From: Amycolatopsis albispora
GTDB lineage: Bacteria > Actinomycetota > Actinomycetes > Mycobacteriales > Pseudonocardiaceae
Assembly (NCBI RefSeq): GCF_003312875.1
Contig: NZ_CP015163.1
Coordinates: 2,728,001-2,792,000, forward strand
Direction: 5' to 3'
Length of the DNA stretch: 64,000 nucleotides
A program made the position numbers and the translations under genes. Within the stretch, counting starts at the first letter, position 1. Every line of letters begins with the position of its first letter. The notes under the pieces are model-generated. The model had not been told where the DNA came from and made no database searches. It saw only the letters and a program-made list of their open reading frames with translations. Below, piece by piece: positions 1 through 8,980 of the stretch.

Positions 1-1578
1 CGGTTGTTCGCCCGGCTGCTCGGCGCCCCGGCGGTGGCGCCGCAGGCGGACTACTTCGAGCTGGGCGGCACCTCCCTCGCCGGGATCGCCGTGCTGCGGG
101 AGGCCGAGCACCGGTTCGGCGTGCGGATCACCTTCGCCGACCTGTTCCGGCACCGCACCCCGCGGGAACTCGGCGCGCTGATCGAGGCCCGGCGGACCGG
201 GCAGGCGGCGGATCCGCGGTGGGCCGTCGAACCGGTGCCCCGGACCGGGCACCTGCCGTTGTCGGTCAACCAGGAACAGCTGTGGTACCTCGACCAGCTG
301 AATCCCGGCAGCCCGCTCTACAACATCCCGGTCGGCCTGCGGTACCGCGGGCCGCTGGACCACGAGGTCCTGCGGCACGCCCTGCGGGCGGTGGCCGCGC
401 GCCACGAAATCCTGCGCGTCCGCATGCCCGCCGAAGACGGGGTGCCCGGTCTGGTCGCGGACGGCCACGGCCCGGTGCTGAAGGTGGCAGACCTGGCGGG
501 CGCGCCGGAGCACGAACTGCGCGCCCGCACCGCGGCCGAGGCCAGTACCCCGTTCGACCTGGCCACCGGCCCGCTGCTGCGGGTGCTGCTGATCCGGCTG
601 GGACCGGCCGACCACCTGCTGATGTGCACGTGGCACCACATCATCTTCGACGGCTGGACCCCGGCGGTGTTCCTGCGCGACCTCTCGGAGTGCTACGCCG
701 CGCGGCAGGAGGGCCGCCCACCGGAACTCCCCCGGCTGGCGATCCAGTACGCCGACTACGCGTCCTGGCAGCGGTCCTGGCTGGCCGGGCCGGAAGCCGA
801 GACCGCACTGCGCTTCTGGCGCGGGAAACTGGCCGGGCTCACCACCCGGGAGCTGCCGCTCGACCACCCGCGCCCGCCGGTGCCCTCGCACCGGGGTGAG
901 CTGCTCTGGTCCGAACTGCCCGCGCCGACGGCCGAGCGCGTCCGCGAATTCGGCAGGGCCAGGGGTGTCACCACGTTCGTCACCCTGCTCGCCGTGCTCA
1001 ACACGGTGCTGCACCGGTGGAGCGGCGACGAGGACGTGGTGGTCGGCGCGGCCACCTCGGGCCGGTCGAATCCGGCCACCCACGAACTGATCGGCTACTT
1101 CAACAACGTGCTGCCGTTCCGCACCGCGGTGCACGGCTGCCTCACCTTCACCGAACTGCTCGCCCGCTGCGCCACCACCGCCACCGAGGTGCTCGATCAC
1201 GAGGAGATGCCGTTCGCCAGGATCGTTTCGGCGCTGAACCCGGCACGTGAGTTGTCCCGGCACCCGGTGTTCACCGTCGCCTACACCCACCAGAACACCG
1301 CCGCGCACGCCGGCCCGCTCGGCGCGGCCACCATGACACCCGATCGGGCCACCGGGTTCGGCATCGCCCCCGGCACCGCGAAGTTCGACCTCACCTTCGG
1401 GGTGATCGACCAGAACGGCGGGGCGATGCACTGCTATCTGGAATACGCTCTCGACCTTTTCGACGCCGCCACGGCGGCACAATTACTGGAATTGCACCGC
1501 GCGGTGACCGAAGCGGCGATCACCACCCCGGACCGGCGCCTCGACGAACTCGTGCCCTTTCCACGCCGGGTGGGCTGA
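1..1578 (+). CDS. NRPS C-terminal part: carrier protein plus terminal condensation domain (5' end outside window)
   Basis: This is the tail of a non-ribosomal peptide synthetase whose start lies before the window. Numbering from the TTG codon at position 4, the first 70 or so residues are a peptidyl carrier domain with phosphopantetheine Ser24 in LGGTSL. The rest, about residues 85-515, is a condensation domain with the catalytic motif HHIIFDG (His211, His212, Asp215), so it should be active. The protein ends after the condensation domain with no thioesterase or reductase, so release must involve another protein or this domain itself. A perfect terminator hairpin follows the stop and the next genes run the other way, so it probably belongs to a separate or only adjacent pathway. 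Substrate specificity cannot be read because no adenylation domain is inside the window. Confidence 0.9.
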   Translation, partial: RLFARLLGAPAVAPQADYFELGGTSLAGIAVLREAEHRFGVRITFADLFRHRTPRELGALIEARRTGQAADPRWAVEPVPRTGHLPLSVNQEQLWYLDQLNPGSPLYNIPVGLRYRGPLDHEVLRHALRAVAARHEILRVRMPAEDGVPGLVADGHGPVLKVADLAGAPEHELRARTAAEASTPFDLATGPLLRVLLIRLGPADHLLMCTWHHIIFDGWTPAVFLRDLSECYAARQEGRPPELPRLAIQYADYASWQRSWLAGPEAETALRFWRGKLAGLTTRELPLDHPRPPVPSHRGELLWSELPAPTAERVREFGRARGVTTFVTLLAVLNTVLHRWSGDEDVVVGAATSGRSNPATHELIGYFNNVLPFRTAVHGCLTFTELLARCATTATEVLDHEEMPFARIVSALNPARELSRHPVFTVAYTHQNTAAHAGPLGAATMTPDRATGFGIAPGTAKFDLTFGVIDQNGGAMHCYLEYALDLFDAATAAQLLELHRAVTEAAITTPDRRLDELVPFPRRVG

Positions 1579-1591
1579 CGCGGGCACAAAA

Positions 1592-1645
1592 GCCGAGGGC
1601 GCGGCCTCGCCGGTGCCGGAACACCGGTGAAGCCGCGCCCTCGGC
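1592..1645. terminator. Bidirectional terminator hairpin
   Basis: A perfect 14-bp inverted repeat (1592-1605 with 1632-1645) encloses a loop that can itself pair (CCGGTG with CACCGG). It lies exactly between the convergent stop codons of the NRPS gene and the small membrane protein gene, as expected for a shared terminator. There is no long T tract, which is common in GC-rich actinomycetes. Confidence 0.8.
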
Positions 1646-1662
1646 GGACGGGGCCGGGCAGG

Positions 1663-1902
1663 CTACTGCTGCTCGACTTCCTTTTTCTTCTTGGTGTCCC
1701 GAGTGATGTGCAACAGGAACGAGCCGACCAGGATCATGCCGATATTGGCCGCGATACGCGCGCCCGTGGCGTCGAAAATGTAGTGCATCAGGTACCAGCC
1801 GTGGTAATCCGGATGCACCGCTCCCTGGATCAGGCCACCGATCCCCTGGATCACGCACAGGAGTCCGAGTACTCCCACGGTGAACCTCAAGCTACCTTTC
1901 AC
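1663..1902 (-). CDS. Small two-helix membrane protein, last gene of the lanthipeptide operon
   Basis: A 79-residue protein with a hydrophobic N-terminal helix (about residues 6-28) and a second helix (about 48-66), ending in a Lys/Glu-rich tail (KKKKEVEQQ). It starts at GTG preceded by AAGGGGGA and lies 34 bases behind the glycosyltransferase gene on the same strand, so it is likely the promoter-distal gene of the operon. I do not recognise a family. A role in immunity or export is possible from position alone; nothing in the sequence shows it. Confidence 0.7.
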   Translation of the reverse strand: MKGSLRFTVGVLGLLCVIQGIGGLIQGAVHPDYHGWYLMHYIFDATGARIAANIGMILVGSFLLHITRDTKKKKEVEQQ

Positions 1903-1936
1903 AAGTCCCCCTTAGCCACCCGCAGTGATCAAATGA

Positions 1937-3292
1937 CTACTGTTTTGCCACCTTAGCACGGTGCGGCCGGGCGGTCAGCAGCGTGTCGCGGTGCGCGAGA
2001 AGGTGTTCCAGCACGGCCACCGCGCGCTCGGCGCCGTTCTCCGCGGAAACCCTGGTGGCCAGTTCCCGCGCCCTGGCGGAAATGGACTCGTCACCGACCG
2101 CCGTCCGGATCGCGGCGGCCAAATTCGCCGGATTCAGATCGCGGTTGCGAATCGGCGGCGGCGCGACACCGGCGCGATGCGCGTGCACCGCCCACATCAA
2201 CTGTTCATTGTGGACAGGGCAGGCGATCTGCGGAATTCCGATGCGCAGGGCCTCGTTGATCACGCCCACCCCGGCCGCGTGCACCACCGCGCGCACCCTG
2301 GCGAACAGCCACCAGTAGGGAATGTCGTCGGTGACCAGCACGTCCTGGGGCGGGTCGTCGATCTCCAGGCTGCCGGAAGCCCGGATCACCACCGCGCGCA
2401 TGCCGACCCGCCGGATCGCCTCCAGCACCAGCTGGCCCGCGTGCCGGGGATCGATTCCCCGCACCGTGCCGAAACTGACGCACAGCGGCGTTTCCCCGGC
2501 TTCCAGGAACCGGAGCAGCTCACGGGGCGGGGTGAAGCCCTCGCGTGGCGGCACGTACCAGAACCCGGTGGTCGCCACCCACGGCGGCCAGTCCGGCGCC
2601 GGGGGCACGAGTTCGGGGCTGAAGCCGTGGAGCACCGGCACCGGGCCGCCGTCCGGGCGGCGCAGCCGGTTGTGCTGGCCGCGGCGGGCGGGCAGGCCCA
2701 GCACCTCGTCCCGCCACATGTCCACCGCCATCTTCCCGATCGGCCGCAGTACCCGCACCGGGAAGTGGCTCAGCCGCCGCACCACCCGCGGGAACTCGCG
2801 ATCCGACGGCAGGTACCGCGCCGGGTAGTGGGCCGAGGGCACGTAGTTCGGGAACAGGGTGGCCAGCACGGTCGGCACACCGAGCTTTTCGGCGACGTGG
2901 TGCCCCTGCTCGAACGGCAGTCCCTCGTAGGACTGGACGACCACGTCGGCGTCCGCCGGCGCCGCGGCCGAGATTTCCCGGAGTATGCCGGGAAAGCAGC
3001 GGATGAACTCCTTCGACAGCTTCGCCAGTGCCCGCTTGCGGACCGCACGGGTGGCCGCCTTGTTGTCCCCCTGGTTGCGCAGCCAGGTGGACAGGTCGGG
3101 ATCGTTGACGTAGAAGTCGAGCAGTTCCTGGTTGCGTGGCACGTAGTCCACGCCGTACTCCGCGGCGTGCTTGGCGAACCGCTCCGGAGCGGCGAGAACG
3201 GCTTCGTGCCCGGCCTGGTTCAGCGCGTGCGCCAGCGCCAGATAGGGCTGCACGTCACCTCGTGAGCCGTAGGCGTAGATCAGGGCTTTCAC
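1937..3292 (-). CDS. Glycosyltransferase, MGT/UGT-like (GT1 type), first copy
   Basis: A 451-residue glycosyltransferase of the two-Rossmann (GT-B) type. The N-terminus carries YGSRGDVQPYLALAHAL, typical of macrolide and sterol glucosyltransferase-like enzymes; the C-terminal donor-binding region has HAAGVGVINEAL followed by the acidic NEQ segment. Family members transfer a nucleotide-activated sugar to a small-molecule acceptor. The GTG start overlaps the stop of the peptidase gene by four bases (GTGA), so translation is coupled. It is clearly related to the second glycosyltransferase at 6340-7647. By context it may decorate the lanthipeptide or its acyl chain; sugar and acceptor are unknown. 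The open frame continues upstream of the GTG, but that part is antisense shadow of the peptidase gene. Confidence 0.9.
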   Translation of the reverse strand: MKALIYAYGSRGDVQPYLALAHALNQAGHEAVLAAPERFAKHAAEYGVDYVPRNQELLDFYVNDPDLSTWLRNQGDNKAATRAVRKRALAKLSKEFIRCFPGILREISAAAPADADVVVQSYEGLPFEQGHHVAEKLGVPTVLATLFPNYVPSAHYPARYLPSDREFPRVVRRLSHFPVRVLRPIGKMAVDMWRDEVLGLPARRGQHNRLRRPDGGPVPVLHGFSPELVPPAPDWPPWVATTGFWYVPPREGFTPPRELLRFLEAGETPLCVSFGTVRGIDPRHAGQLVLEAIRRVGMRAVVIRASGSLEIDDPPQDVLVTDDIPYWWLFARVRAVVHAAGVGVINEALRIGIPQIACPVHNEQLMWAVHAHRAGVAPPPIRNRDLNPANLAAAIRTAVGDESISARARELATRVSAENGAERAVAVLEHLLAHRDTLLTARPHRAKVAKQ

Positions 3293-5304
3293 TTCGTGTT
3301 GCTCCCCTCCGTCCCCGCTCCCCCTCCGCCGAGCCCGAGGCGGTCGGCGAAGAAGGACAGGCAGTCGGCGTTCAGTTCGATCTCCCGGCTGGCCGGACGG
3401 CGTCCGTGACCGGCGCCGAGCTCGCGGCGCAGCAGGAACGGCCCGCCGCGCGCCCGCGACAGCGCGGCGCACATCTTGTACGCGTGCACCGGCGACACCC
3501 TCGTGTCGGCGTCGAAAACGGTGAACAGCACCGCCGGGTATTCCGTGGTCTCCTCGACCCGGTGGTACGGCGAATAGGCACGCAGCCAGGCCAGCTGCTC
3601 CGGGTCGTCCGCGCGCCCGTACTCGCCCCGCCAGAGCCGCCCGAGCCCGAACCGCTCGTAGCGGACCATGTCCAGCAGCGGCGCCGAGCACACCGCGGCG
3701 GCGAACCGGCCGGGGATCTGCGTCAGCGCCGCCCCGACCAGCAGCCCGCCGTTGGACACCCCGAACAGGCCCAGCTGGCCCTCGGTGGTCCAGCCGCGCT
3801 CGACCAGCCAGTGCGCGGCCGCGTGGAAATCGTCGAAACTCCGCTGCTTGCGGTCGAGCCGGCCATCGTGGTGCCAGCTCCGGCCGTTCTCCCCACCGCC
3901 GCGGACCTGCGCGATGGCGTAGACCCCACCGGCCTGCACCCAGGCCAGCAGCGCCGGTGAGTACCCGGGGCGCTGGGACAGGCCGAAACCGCCGTAGCCG
4001 TAGAGAATGGCGGGCCGGGGCCCGGGTGCGCCGGCGGCCACGATGTGGAGGCGGACCTCGGTCCCGTCCGCGGAGCGGCAGGTTTCGTGCCAGGTGCGGA
4101 TCCGGGGGTCCGGGGTGTGGCGCTCCGGCGCGGCCCAGGCCGACACCGCGCCGGTGTGGCCGTCGTAGCGCAGCACGGTCGGCGGGGTGGTGTAGTCGGT
4201 GTAGGTGAAGAAAGCCTCGTCGGCCCGCCGCGGGCGGTCGGAGATGACCGGCACCGAACCGGCGCCGGGCAACCCGGCCCGGTGGACCGGTTCGCCGGTG
4301 CGCAGATCGTGGGCCACGACCTCGGCCACCGTCGCCAGCGAGCGGAACACCAGCAGCAGCGGCCGGGCCAGTTCCGGTGCGTCCAGCAGCCGGAAATCCT
4401 CCAGCACGGCTTCGGCGTCCTCGGGCAGCAACTCTTCCCAGTTCGGGGCATCCGCCGTCACCGTCCGGAGCAACCGGCCGCGTTCCGCGGTCTCGTCGGA
4501 CAGCAGGTACACCCGGCCCGCGCGGTCGATGGCGGTGCGCACGCGTCCGCCGAGCCCGCCGCGGATCAGGCGCGTCCCGGTCACCACGCCGTCCTCCGGC
4601 AGTTCGGCGATCCAGAGATCCCGGGACTGGGAGGGGCCACGGGAAGCGGTGACGAGCAGGCGTGTTCGGTGTGTGCTCAAGCCGTACGAGGCGTACCCGG
4701 ACAGGACCGTGGTGTCCGGACCCGGCTCCCCGATCCGGTGCAGCCGGACCTCGCGGGTCCCGGCTGGTTCGCCGTCGTGGACGTAGCAGAACGCGCGGCC
4801 GCCGGGCAACCAGGCGACCGGGGAGGTCCGGCACCGGCCGAACGGCCCGTCCACCACCTCGCCGGTGTCCACGTCCAGCACCCGCAGCGTGCCCAGTTCC
4901 GTGCCACCCAGGGAAATCTGGAACGCGAGCAGCCCGCCCTCCGGGGACGGCTGCCAGGCGTCGAGAGTGGCTCCGGGACCGAATTCCGCCGGATCCAGCA
5001 GCATCCGGGCACGGCCGCCGGGGCCGGTCACCCACACCACATCGTGTTCGTGCCCGCGGGGACGCCGGTCGGTGAAACATCGGTCACCGGCCCAGACCGG
5101 GATGCCGGCGGCCCCGGTGTCCGACAGCTCGGCCAGCCGGTCCGCGAACCCGCGCGGCCACCGAGCGCGGTGCCGTTCGAACCGCACGCGCTGTTCTTCC
5201 AGCCACGCCTGGGTTCCGGCCGAGCCGGTCCGTTCCAGCCAGCGGTGGGGATCCCGGTCCACCGGCGGCGCCGGGTCCCGGTGCGCTGCGCCCAGCTCGG
5301 TCAC
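3289..5304 (-). CDS. Prolyl oligopeptidase (S9 family), candidate lanthipeptide leader peptidase
   Basis: A 671-residue S9A-type serine peptidase: an N-terminal beta-propeller (about residues 60-420) and a C-terminal alpha/beta hydrolase domain. The catalytic triad is visible as Ser517 (GVSNGG), Asp600 (DTRVSP) and His633 (GAGHG). Prolyl oligopeptidases cut short peptides after proline, and S9 enzymes of this kind (FlaP, AplP) remove leaders in class III lanthipeptide pathways. Both precursor peptides nearby have a single Pro at position 20, directly before the Ser/Thr/Cys-rich core, which fits this job well. It overlaps the epimerase gene upstream and the glycosyltransferase gene downstream by four bases each. 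There is no obvious signal peptide, so processing would be cytoplasmic. The leader-peptidase role is inference from family and precursor sequence. Confidence 0.9.
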   Translation of the reverse strand: MTELGAAHRDPAPPVDRDPHRWLERTGSAGTQAWLEEQRVRFERHRARWPRGFADRLAELSDTGAAGIPVWAGDRCFTDRRPRGHEHDVVWVTGPGGRARMLLDPAEFGPGATLDAWQPSPEGGLLAFQISLGGTELGTLRVLDVDTGEVVDGPFGRCRTSPVAWLPGGRAFCYVHDGEPAGTREVRLHRIGEPGPDTTVLSGYASYGLSTHRTRLLVTASRGPSQSRDLWIAELPEDGVVTGTRLIRGGLGGRVRTAIDRAGRVYLLSDETAERGRLLRTVTADAPNWEELLPEDAEAVLEDFRLLDAPELARPLLLVFRSLATVAEVVAHDLRTGEPVHRAGLPGAGSVPVISDRPRRADEAFFTYTDYTTPPTVLRYDGHTGAVSAWAAPERHTPDPRIRTWHETCRSADGTEVRLHIVAAGAPGPRPAILYGYGGFGLSQRPGYSPALLAWVQAGGVYAIAQVRGGGENGRSWHHDGRLDRKQRSFDDFHAAAHWLVERGWTTEGQLGLFGVSNGGLLVGAALTQIPGRFAAAVCSAPLLDMVRYERFGLGRLWRGEYGRADDPEQLAWLRAYSPYHRVEETTEYPAVLFTVFDADTRVSPVHAYKMCAALSRARGGPFLLRRELGAGHGRRPASREIELNADCLSFFADRLGLGGGGAGTEGSNTK

Positions 5305-6323
5305 ACCCGGCCCGCCAGCCCGGACGTCGCCAGCTGCCGTTCCTGGTACCAGCGCACGGTTTCGGCGAGCCCCTCCCGCAGCGGGCGTGGCACGAAGGAG
5401 ATGACCTCGGTCATGCGGCCCACGTCCAGGCGCCGGGCCGAGGGACCGGCCGGCTTGTCCGGGCGCAGGTGGATGCGCTCCGGCTCACCGAGCATCTCCG
5501 CCAGCGTCCTGGCCAGCTCCACGATGGCCACCGACTCGGTGCTGCCGATGTTGAAGGTGCGGTACCGGTCCGCCGCCACCATCTCCAGGGTCGCGCGCAC
5601 CATGTCGGTCACGTAGACGAAGGAGCGGACCTGGCTGCCGTCACCCCAGATCTCGATCTCCTCGCCGGCCGCGATCCGCGCCAGCATGCTCGGGATCACC
5701 CGGTTGACCGGGCCGTGGAACCCGTCGCGCGGGCCGTACACGTTGGTCGGCCGGACCAGGAACACGTTCATCTCGAACTGCGCGCGGAACAGCTCGGCCA
5801 GCACCTCGCCGAACACCTTCGACAGGAAGTACCCGTTGGTCGAGTACCGCATGGTCCGCCGGAAGTCGTCCTCTTCGGTGATCGGGGCCGGGCTGTCGGT
5901 GCAGTAGATCTCGGCCGAGCTGATCAGCACCACGTCCCCGACTCCGCAGTCGCGCGCGCAGTTGAGCAGGTTGGAGGTGTACCGCAGGTTCAGGTCGAGA
6001 ATGCGCGCGGAGTTCTTCACCTTGAACTCGGAGTTGCCGTCCAGCGCGGCGCAGTGGAAAACCGCGTCCACCCGCGGCGCGCAGAACCGGAACGCGGCCC
6101 GCAGTTCGTTCTCGTCGAGCAGGTCCACCCGCAGCGGCCGCAGCCGCTCGGCGCCGGGCACCCGCCGCAACTGCTGGAGGCGCCCGAAACTGTCGTTCCG
6201 GTGCAGGCTCACCACTTCGGCGCCGGCGGCGAGCAGTTCCTCGGTGAAGTGCGAACCGAGGAACCCGAGCCCGCCGGTGACCACCACGGTCTTCCCGGCC
6301 CACTTCGCCATCACGTCGGTCAT
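5301..6323 (-). CDS. NAD-dependent epimerase/dehydratase, NDP-sugar type
   Basis: A 340-residue extended short-chain dehydrogenase. It has the Rossmann motif GGLGFLG (from Gly17) and the catalytic pair Tyr165xxxLys169 in GYFLSK, with the preceding Ser in LISSAEIY and the conserved RPTNVYGP segment. The family includes UDP-glucose 4-epimerase, GDP-mannose 4,6-dehydratase and dTDP-glucose 4,6-dehydratase; the exact reaction cannot be told from the sequence. It is flanked by two glycosyltransferase genes and couples to the peptidase gene through an ATGA overlap, so it probably prepares or tailors the sugar donor. No other deoxysugar genes are present, so the donor must come largely from primary metabolism or another locus. 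Confidence 0.85.
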   Translation of the reverse strand: MTDVMAKWAGKTVVVTGGLGFLGSHFTEELLAAGAEVVSLHRNDSFGRLQQLRRVPGAERLRPLRVDLLDENELRAAFRFCAPRVDAVFHCAALDGNSEFKVKNSARILDLNLRYTSNLLNCARDCGVGDVVLISSAEIYCTDSPAPITEEDDFRRTMRYSTNGYFLSKVFGEVLAELFRAQFEMNVFLVRPTNVYGPRDGFHGPVNRVIPSMLARIAAGEEIEIWGDGSQVRSFVYVTDMVRATLEMVAADRYRTFNIGSTESVAIVELARTLAEMLGEPERIHLRPDKPAGPSARRLDVGRMTEVISFVPRPLREGLAETVRWYQERQLATSGLAGRV

Positions 6324-6339
6324 CTCAGCTCACCCCGGT

Positions 6340-7647
6340 TCACCGGACCGGCGCCGGTTCGCGCACCATCGACTCGAGTGCGCGCGCGGCCGTGCCGGCG
6401 CCGTCCTCCGCCTGGATCCGGCTGCCCAGCCGGCCGGCCGCGGCGGTCATGGCCTGGTCGCGGGTGGCCGCGCGCAGCGCCGCGGCCAGCCCGTCGGCGG
6501 TCAGGTCACGCTGCCGCACCGGTGCCGTCGCCACGCCCAGCTCGTGGACGCGGCGGCACCAGGCCTCCTGCTCGCTGGTGTGCGGGATCGGCACCTGCGG
6601 CACCCCGGCGGCCAGCGCGTCGTTGACCGTGCCGACACCGCCGCCGTGCACCACCGCGTCCATCCGCGGGAAGAGCCAGTCGTAGGGTGCTTCGTCGACC
6701 AGGAGCACGTCCGGGCCGAGCAGCGTGGCGTCGATGTTCTTGTCCCGCCGGACCACCGCCCGCACCCCGGCGCCGGCGACCGCGTCGCGGATGATCCGGC
6801 CGGTCTCGGCGGCGTCCCGGCTGAGCAGGCTGCCGAAGCCCACGAACACCGTCGGGGTGTCGCCGTCGAGGAACCCGGTCAGCTCCGCCGGGGGCGTCCA
6901 GTCACCGGCCGGGGGCAGCCGCCAGAACCCGGTGGTGTGCACTTCCCCGCGCCAGTCCGAGGCCGGCGGCACCACCAGGGGGCTGAAGCCGTGCAGGAAC
7001 GGGACCCGCTCGCCGGTGGGCGTCCGCATCCGGTTGTGGCGGCCGCGGCGCCGCGGCAGGCCGAGCGTGTTCTCCCGCCACTCGTCCACGATCCGGCGCC
7101 CCACCTGGAAGTTCCGCATCGGCAGGTAGCTCAGGCGGCAGAGCGGCTCGGGCAGGCGCATGCCGAAGGGCACCAGCTCGCTGGCGTAGTAGCGGGTGGG
7201 CACGCAGTTCGGCCACAGGGAGGTCATCACCAGCGGCACGCCGAGGTGCTCGGCGACGTGCTGGCCCAGTTCCCACTGGTAGTACCCGGCCACCACCAGA
7301 TCGGCGCCGCCCGCCGCGGCGGCCGAGGTGTCCTGCAGCATCTTCGGCAGCCGGGTGCGCAGCGTCCGCCGCAGCCGGGTGCTCGCCCGCCGCCCGCGCT
7401 TGCGGTAACCGGGATCGCCGCTGCCCTGGTACGCCATCGTGTACTGGACTTCCGGATCCTCCAGGTACATCCGGATGATCGCGTCGTCACGCGGGGCGAA
7501 CTCGACGCCGTACCCCGCGGCCAGGTCGGCGTACAGCGCCGGGGCGGACAGCACGGCGTGGTGACCGCGTGCGGCGAGGGCGTGCGCCAGTGCCAGGTAC
7601 GGCTGCACGTCACCGCGCGTGCCGTAGGTGTAGACGAGGACTCTCAT
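6340..7647 (-). CDS. Glycosyltransferase, MGT/UGT-like (GT1 type), second copy
   Basis: A 435-residue GT-B glycosyltransferase, similar along its length to the one at 1937-3292: both start with an RGDVQPYLALAHAL segment, share LPRRRGRHNRMR-like and LHGFSP segments, and have a donor-binding block (here HGGGVGTVNDAL). Two related enzymes in one operon suggest two sugars, or two positions, on the same product. It lies 16 bases upstream of the epimerase gene and 28 bases downstream of the P450 gene on the same strand. Acceptor and sugar are unknown. Confidence 0.9.
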   Translation of the reverse strand: MRVLVYTYGTRGDVQPYLALAHALAARGHHAVLSAPALYADLAAGYGVEFAPRDDAIIRMYLEDPEVQYTMAYQGSGDPGYRKRGRRASTRLRRTLRTRLPKMLQDTSAAAAGGADLVVAGYYQWELGQHVAEHLGVPLVMTSLWPNCVPTRYYASELVPFGMRLPEPLCRLSYLPMRNFQVGRRIVDEWRENTLGLPRRRGRHNRMRTPTGERVPFLHGFSPLVVPPASDWRGEVHTTGFWRLPPAGDWTPPAELTGFLDGDTPTVFVGFGSLLSRDAAETGRIIRDAVAGAGVRAVVRRDKNIDATLLGPDVLLVDEAPYDWLFPRMDAVVHGGGVGTVNDALAAGVPQVPIPHTSEQEAWCRRVHELGVATAPVRQRDLTADGLAAALRAATRDQAMTAAAGRLGSRIQAEDGAGTAARALESMVREPAPVR

Positions 7648-7675
7648 CGCTGCCTCCTCACTGGCGTCACTGCCG

Positions 7676-8887
7676 TCATGGCCGGCTGGAGGATCGGGCG
7701 CGGAAATCCACCGGCAGCGCGGCCAGCGCCAGCACCCCGCCCGCGGGATCGAAGTGCCGCAGGGGTTCGTCGGTCCGGACCGCGATGTCCTCGAAGCGGG
7801 CGGCCAGCTGCGCCAGCGCGCGCTGAGCCTCCAATTTGGACAGATGAACGCCGAGGCAGAAGTGGACCCCGCGGCCGAAGCTCAGATGCGGGTTGGGGTG
7901 GCGGTCCACCCGGAACTCCTCGGCGTCGGCGAACTTCCGCTCGTCGCGGTTGGCCGAGGTCAGCCAGGGCAGCACCACCTGCCCCGCCGGGACGCGGACC
8001 CCGCCGAGCTCGGTCTCGGCCGTGGTCCACCGGGCCACCCTGGCGAACGGCGGCCGGTACCTGGCCACCTCCTCCACCGCGGCGGGGATGAGCCCGGGGT
8101 CCTCGCGCAGCCGGTCGAGCAGGCCGGCCCGGCCGTCGAAGCACAGCACCGCGCTGGTGATCAGCGAGCAGGTGGTCATGTCCCCGCCGGTGAGCAGCAG
8201 GCGGAGAAAACCGATGAGTTCCTCGTCGGAGAGGCGGACACCGTGGATCTCGGCGTGGGCCAGCGCGGTGATCAGGTCGTCCCGCGGGTTCGCCCGGCGG
8301 TCCCGCACCTGCTCGGCGAAGTACTCGCGCATCTCGGCGAGCACCGAGCGCGCGACGTCGTGCTGCCCCTCGGCTTCGACGGCCTGCGTCCGCTGCTCGG
8401 ACAGCTGCGCGAAACTCCACCGCTTGAACAGCGGCACGTCCGCGCGCGGCAGCCCGAGCACATGGGCGATCACGCTGGCCGGGAGCCGGTAGGAGAACTC
8501 GTCGACGAAGTCGATGCCGGTGTCGCCGGACAGGTTGTCCAGCAATCCGGTGATGATGGTGTCGATCTCGTCCCGCAGCTCGGTGATGGCGCGCGCGGTG
8601 AACCGCTTGCTCACCAGCCCGCGCAGCTCGGTGTGCCGGGGCGGGTCGGTCAGGGCCAGGTTGCCCTCGATGAGGTCGTCGTTGACCGAGACCTCGCGGG
8701 GGAACTCGCTGGAGAAGATCTTGCGGTCGGTGAAGACCCGTTCGGCCTCCTCGAAGGAAAAGACATGCCAGGCGCCGGAACCGGCGTCGAAGATCACCGG
8801 CTCGGTGGCCCGCTGGTAGGTGCCCCAGTCATACAGCGCCCGCACCGCGTCCAGTCCGGTGTCCGCGCTCAAGATCGACTCTGCCAT
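7676..8887 (-). CDS. Cytochrome P450
   Basis: A 403-residue soluble bacterial P450. The heme-binding loop FGRGVHFCLG carries ligand Cys344, the I-helix oxygen-activation motif is TGGDMTT (residues 233-239), and the K-helix ExxR is in EEVARYRPP (about 273-276). No ferredoxin or reductase gene lies in the cluster, so electrons must come from elsewhere. It follows the two precursor genes after a strong hairpin and precedes the glycosyltransferase genes, so hydroxylation of the peptide or acyl chain, perhaps creating a glycosylation handle, is a reasonable guess. Confidence 0.92.
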   Translation of the reverse strand: MAESILSADTGLDAVRALYDWGTYQRATEPVIFDAGSGAWHVFSFEEAERVFTDRKIFSSEFPREVSVNDDLIEGNLALTDPPRHTELRGLVSKRFTARAITELRDEIDTIITGLLDNLSGDTGIDFVDEFSYRLPASVIAHVLGLPRADVPLFKRWSFAQLSEQRTQAVEAEGQHDVARSVLAEMREYFAEQVRDRRANPRDDLITALAHAEIHGVRLSDEELIGFLRLLLTGGDMTTCSLITSAVLCFDGRAGLLDRLREDPGLIPAAVEEVARYRPPFARVARWTTAETELGGVRVPAGQVVLPWLTSANRDERKFADAEEFRVDRHPNPHLSFGRGVHFCLGVHLSKLEAQRALAQLAARFEDIAVRTDEPLRHFDPAGGVLALAALPVDFRARSSSRP

Positions 8888-8921
8888 GACGTTTTCCCGT
8901 CCCCCAGAAGACTTCTTGCGG

Positions 8922-8958
8922 GTGGTGGGGACGCGAACGCGGTTCGCGCCCCCACCAC
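8922..8958 (-). terminator. Hairpin after lanA1: partial terminator or mRNA stabiliser
   Basis: A 17-position stem with 16 pairs (8922-8938 with 8942-8958) and a 3-base loop sits between the distal precursor gene and the P450 gene. No T tract follows on the minus strand, so read-through is likely. Such hairpins commonly let small precursor mRNAs accumulate above the downstream tailoring genes. Confidence 0.65.
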
Positions 8959-8980
8959 GGCTAGCTGCTCAACAACCGGA

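Noticed and set aside
3293..5080. Extension of the first glycosyltransferase to over 1000 residues
   Set aside because: The frame is open far upstream, but that part is low-complexity Arg/Gly/Pro translation on the same strand as the peptidase gene in another frame; the peptidase has a full triad and fits codon use.
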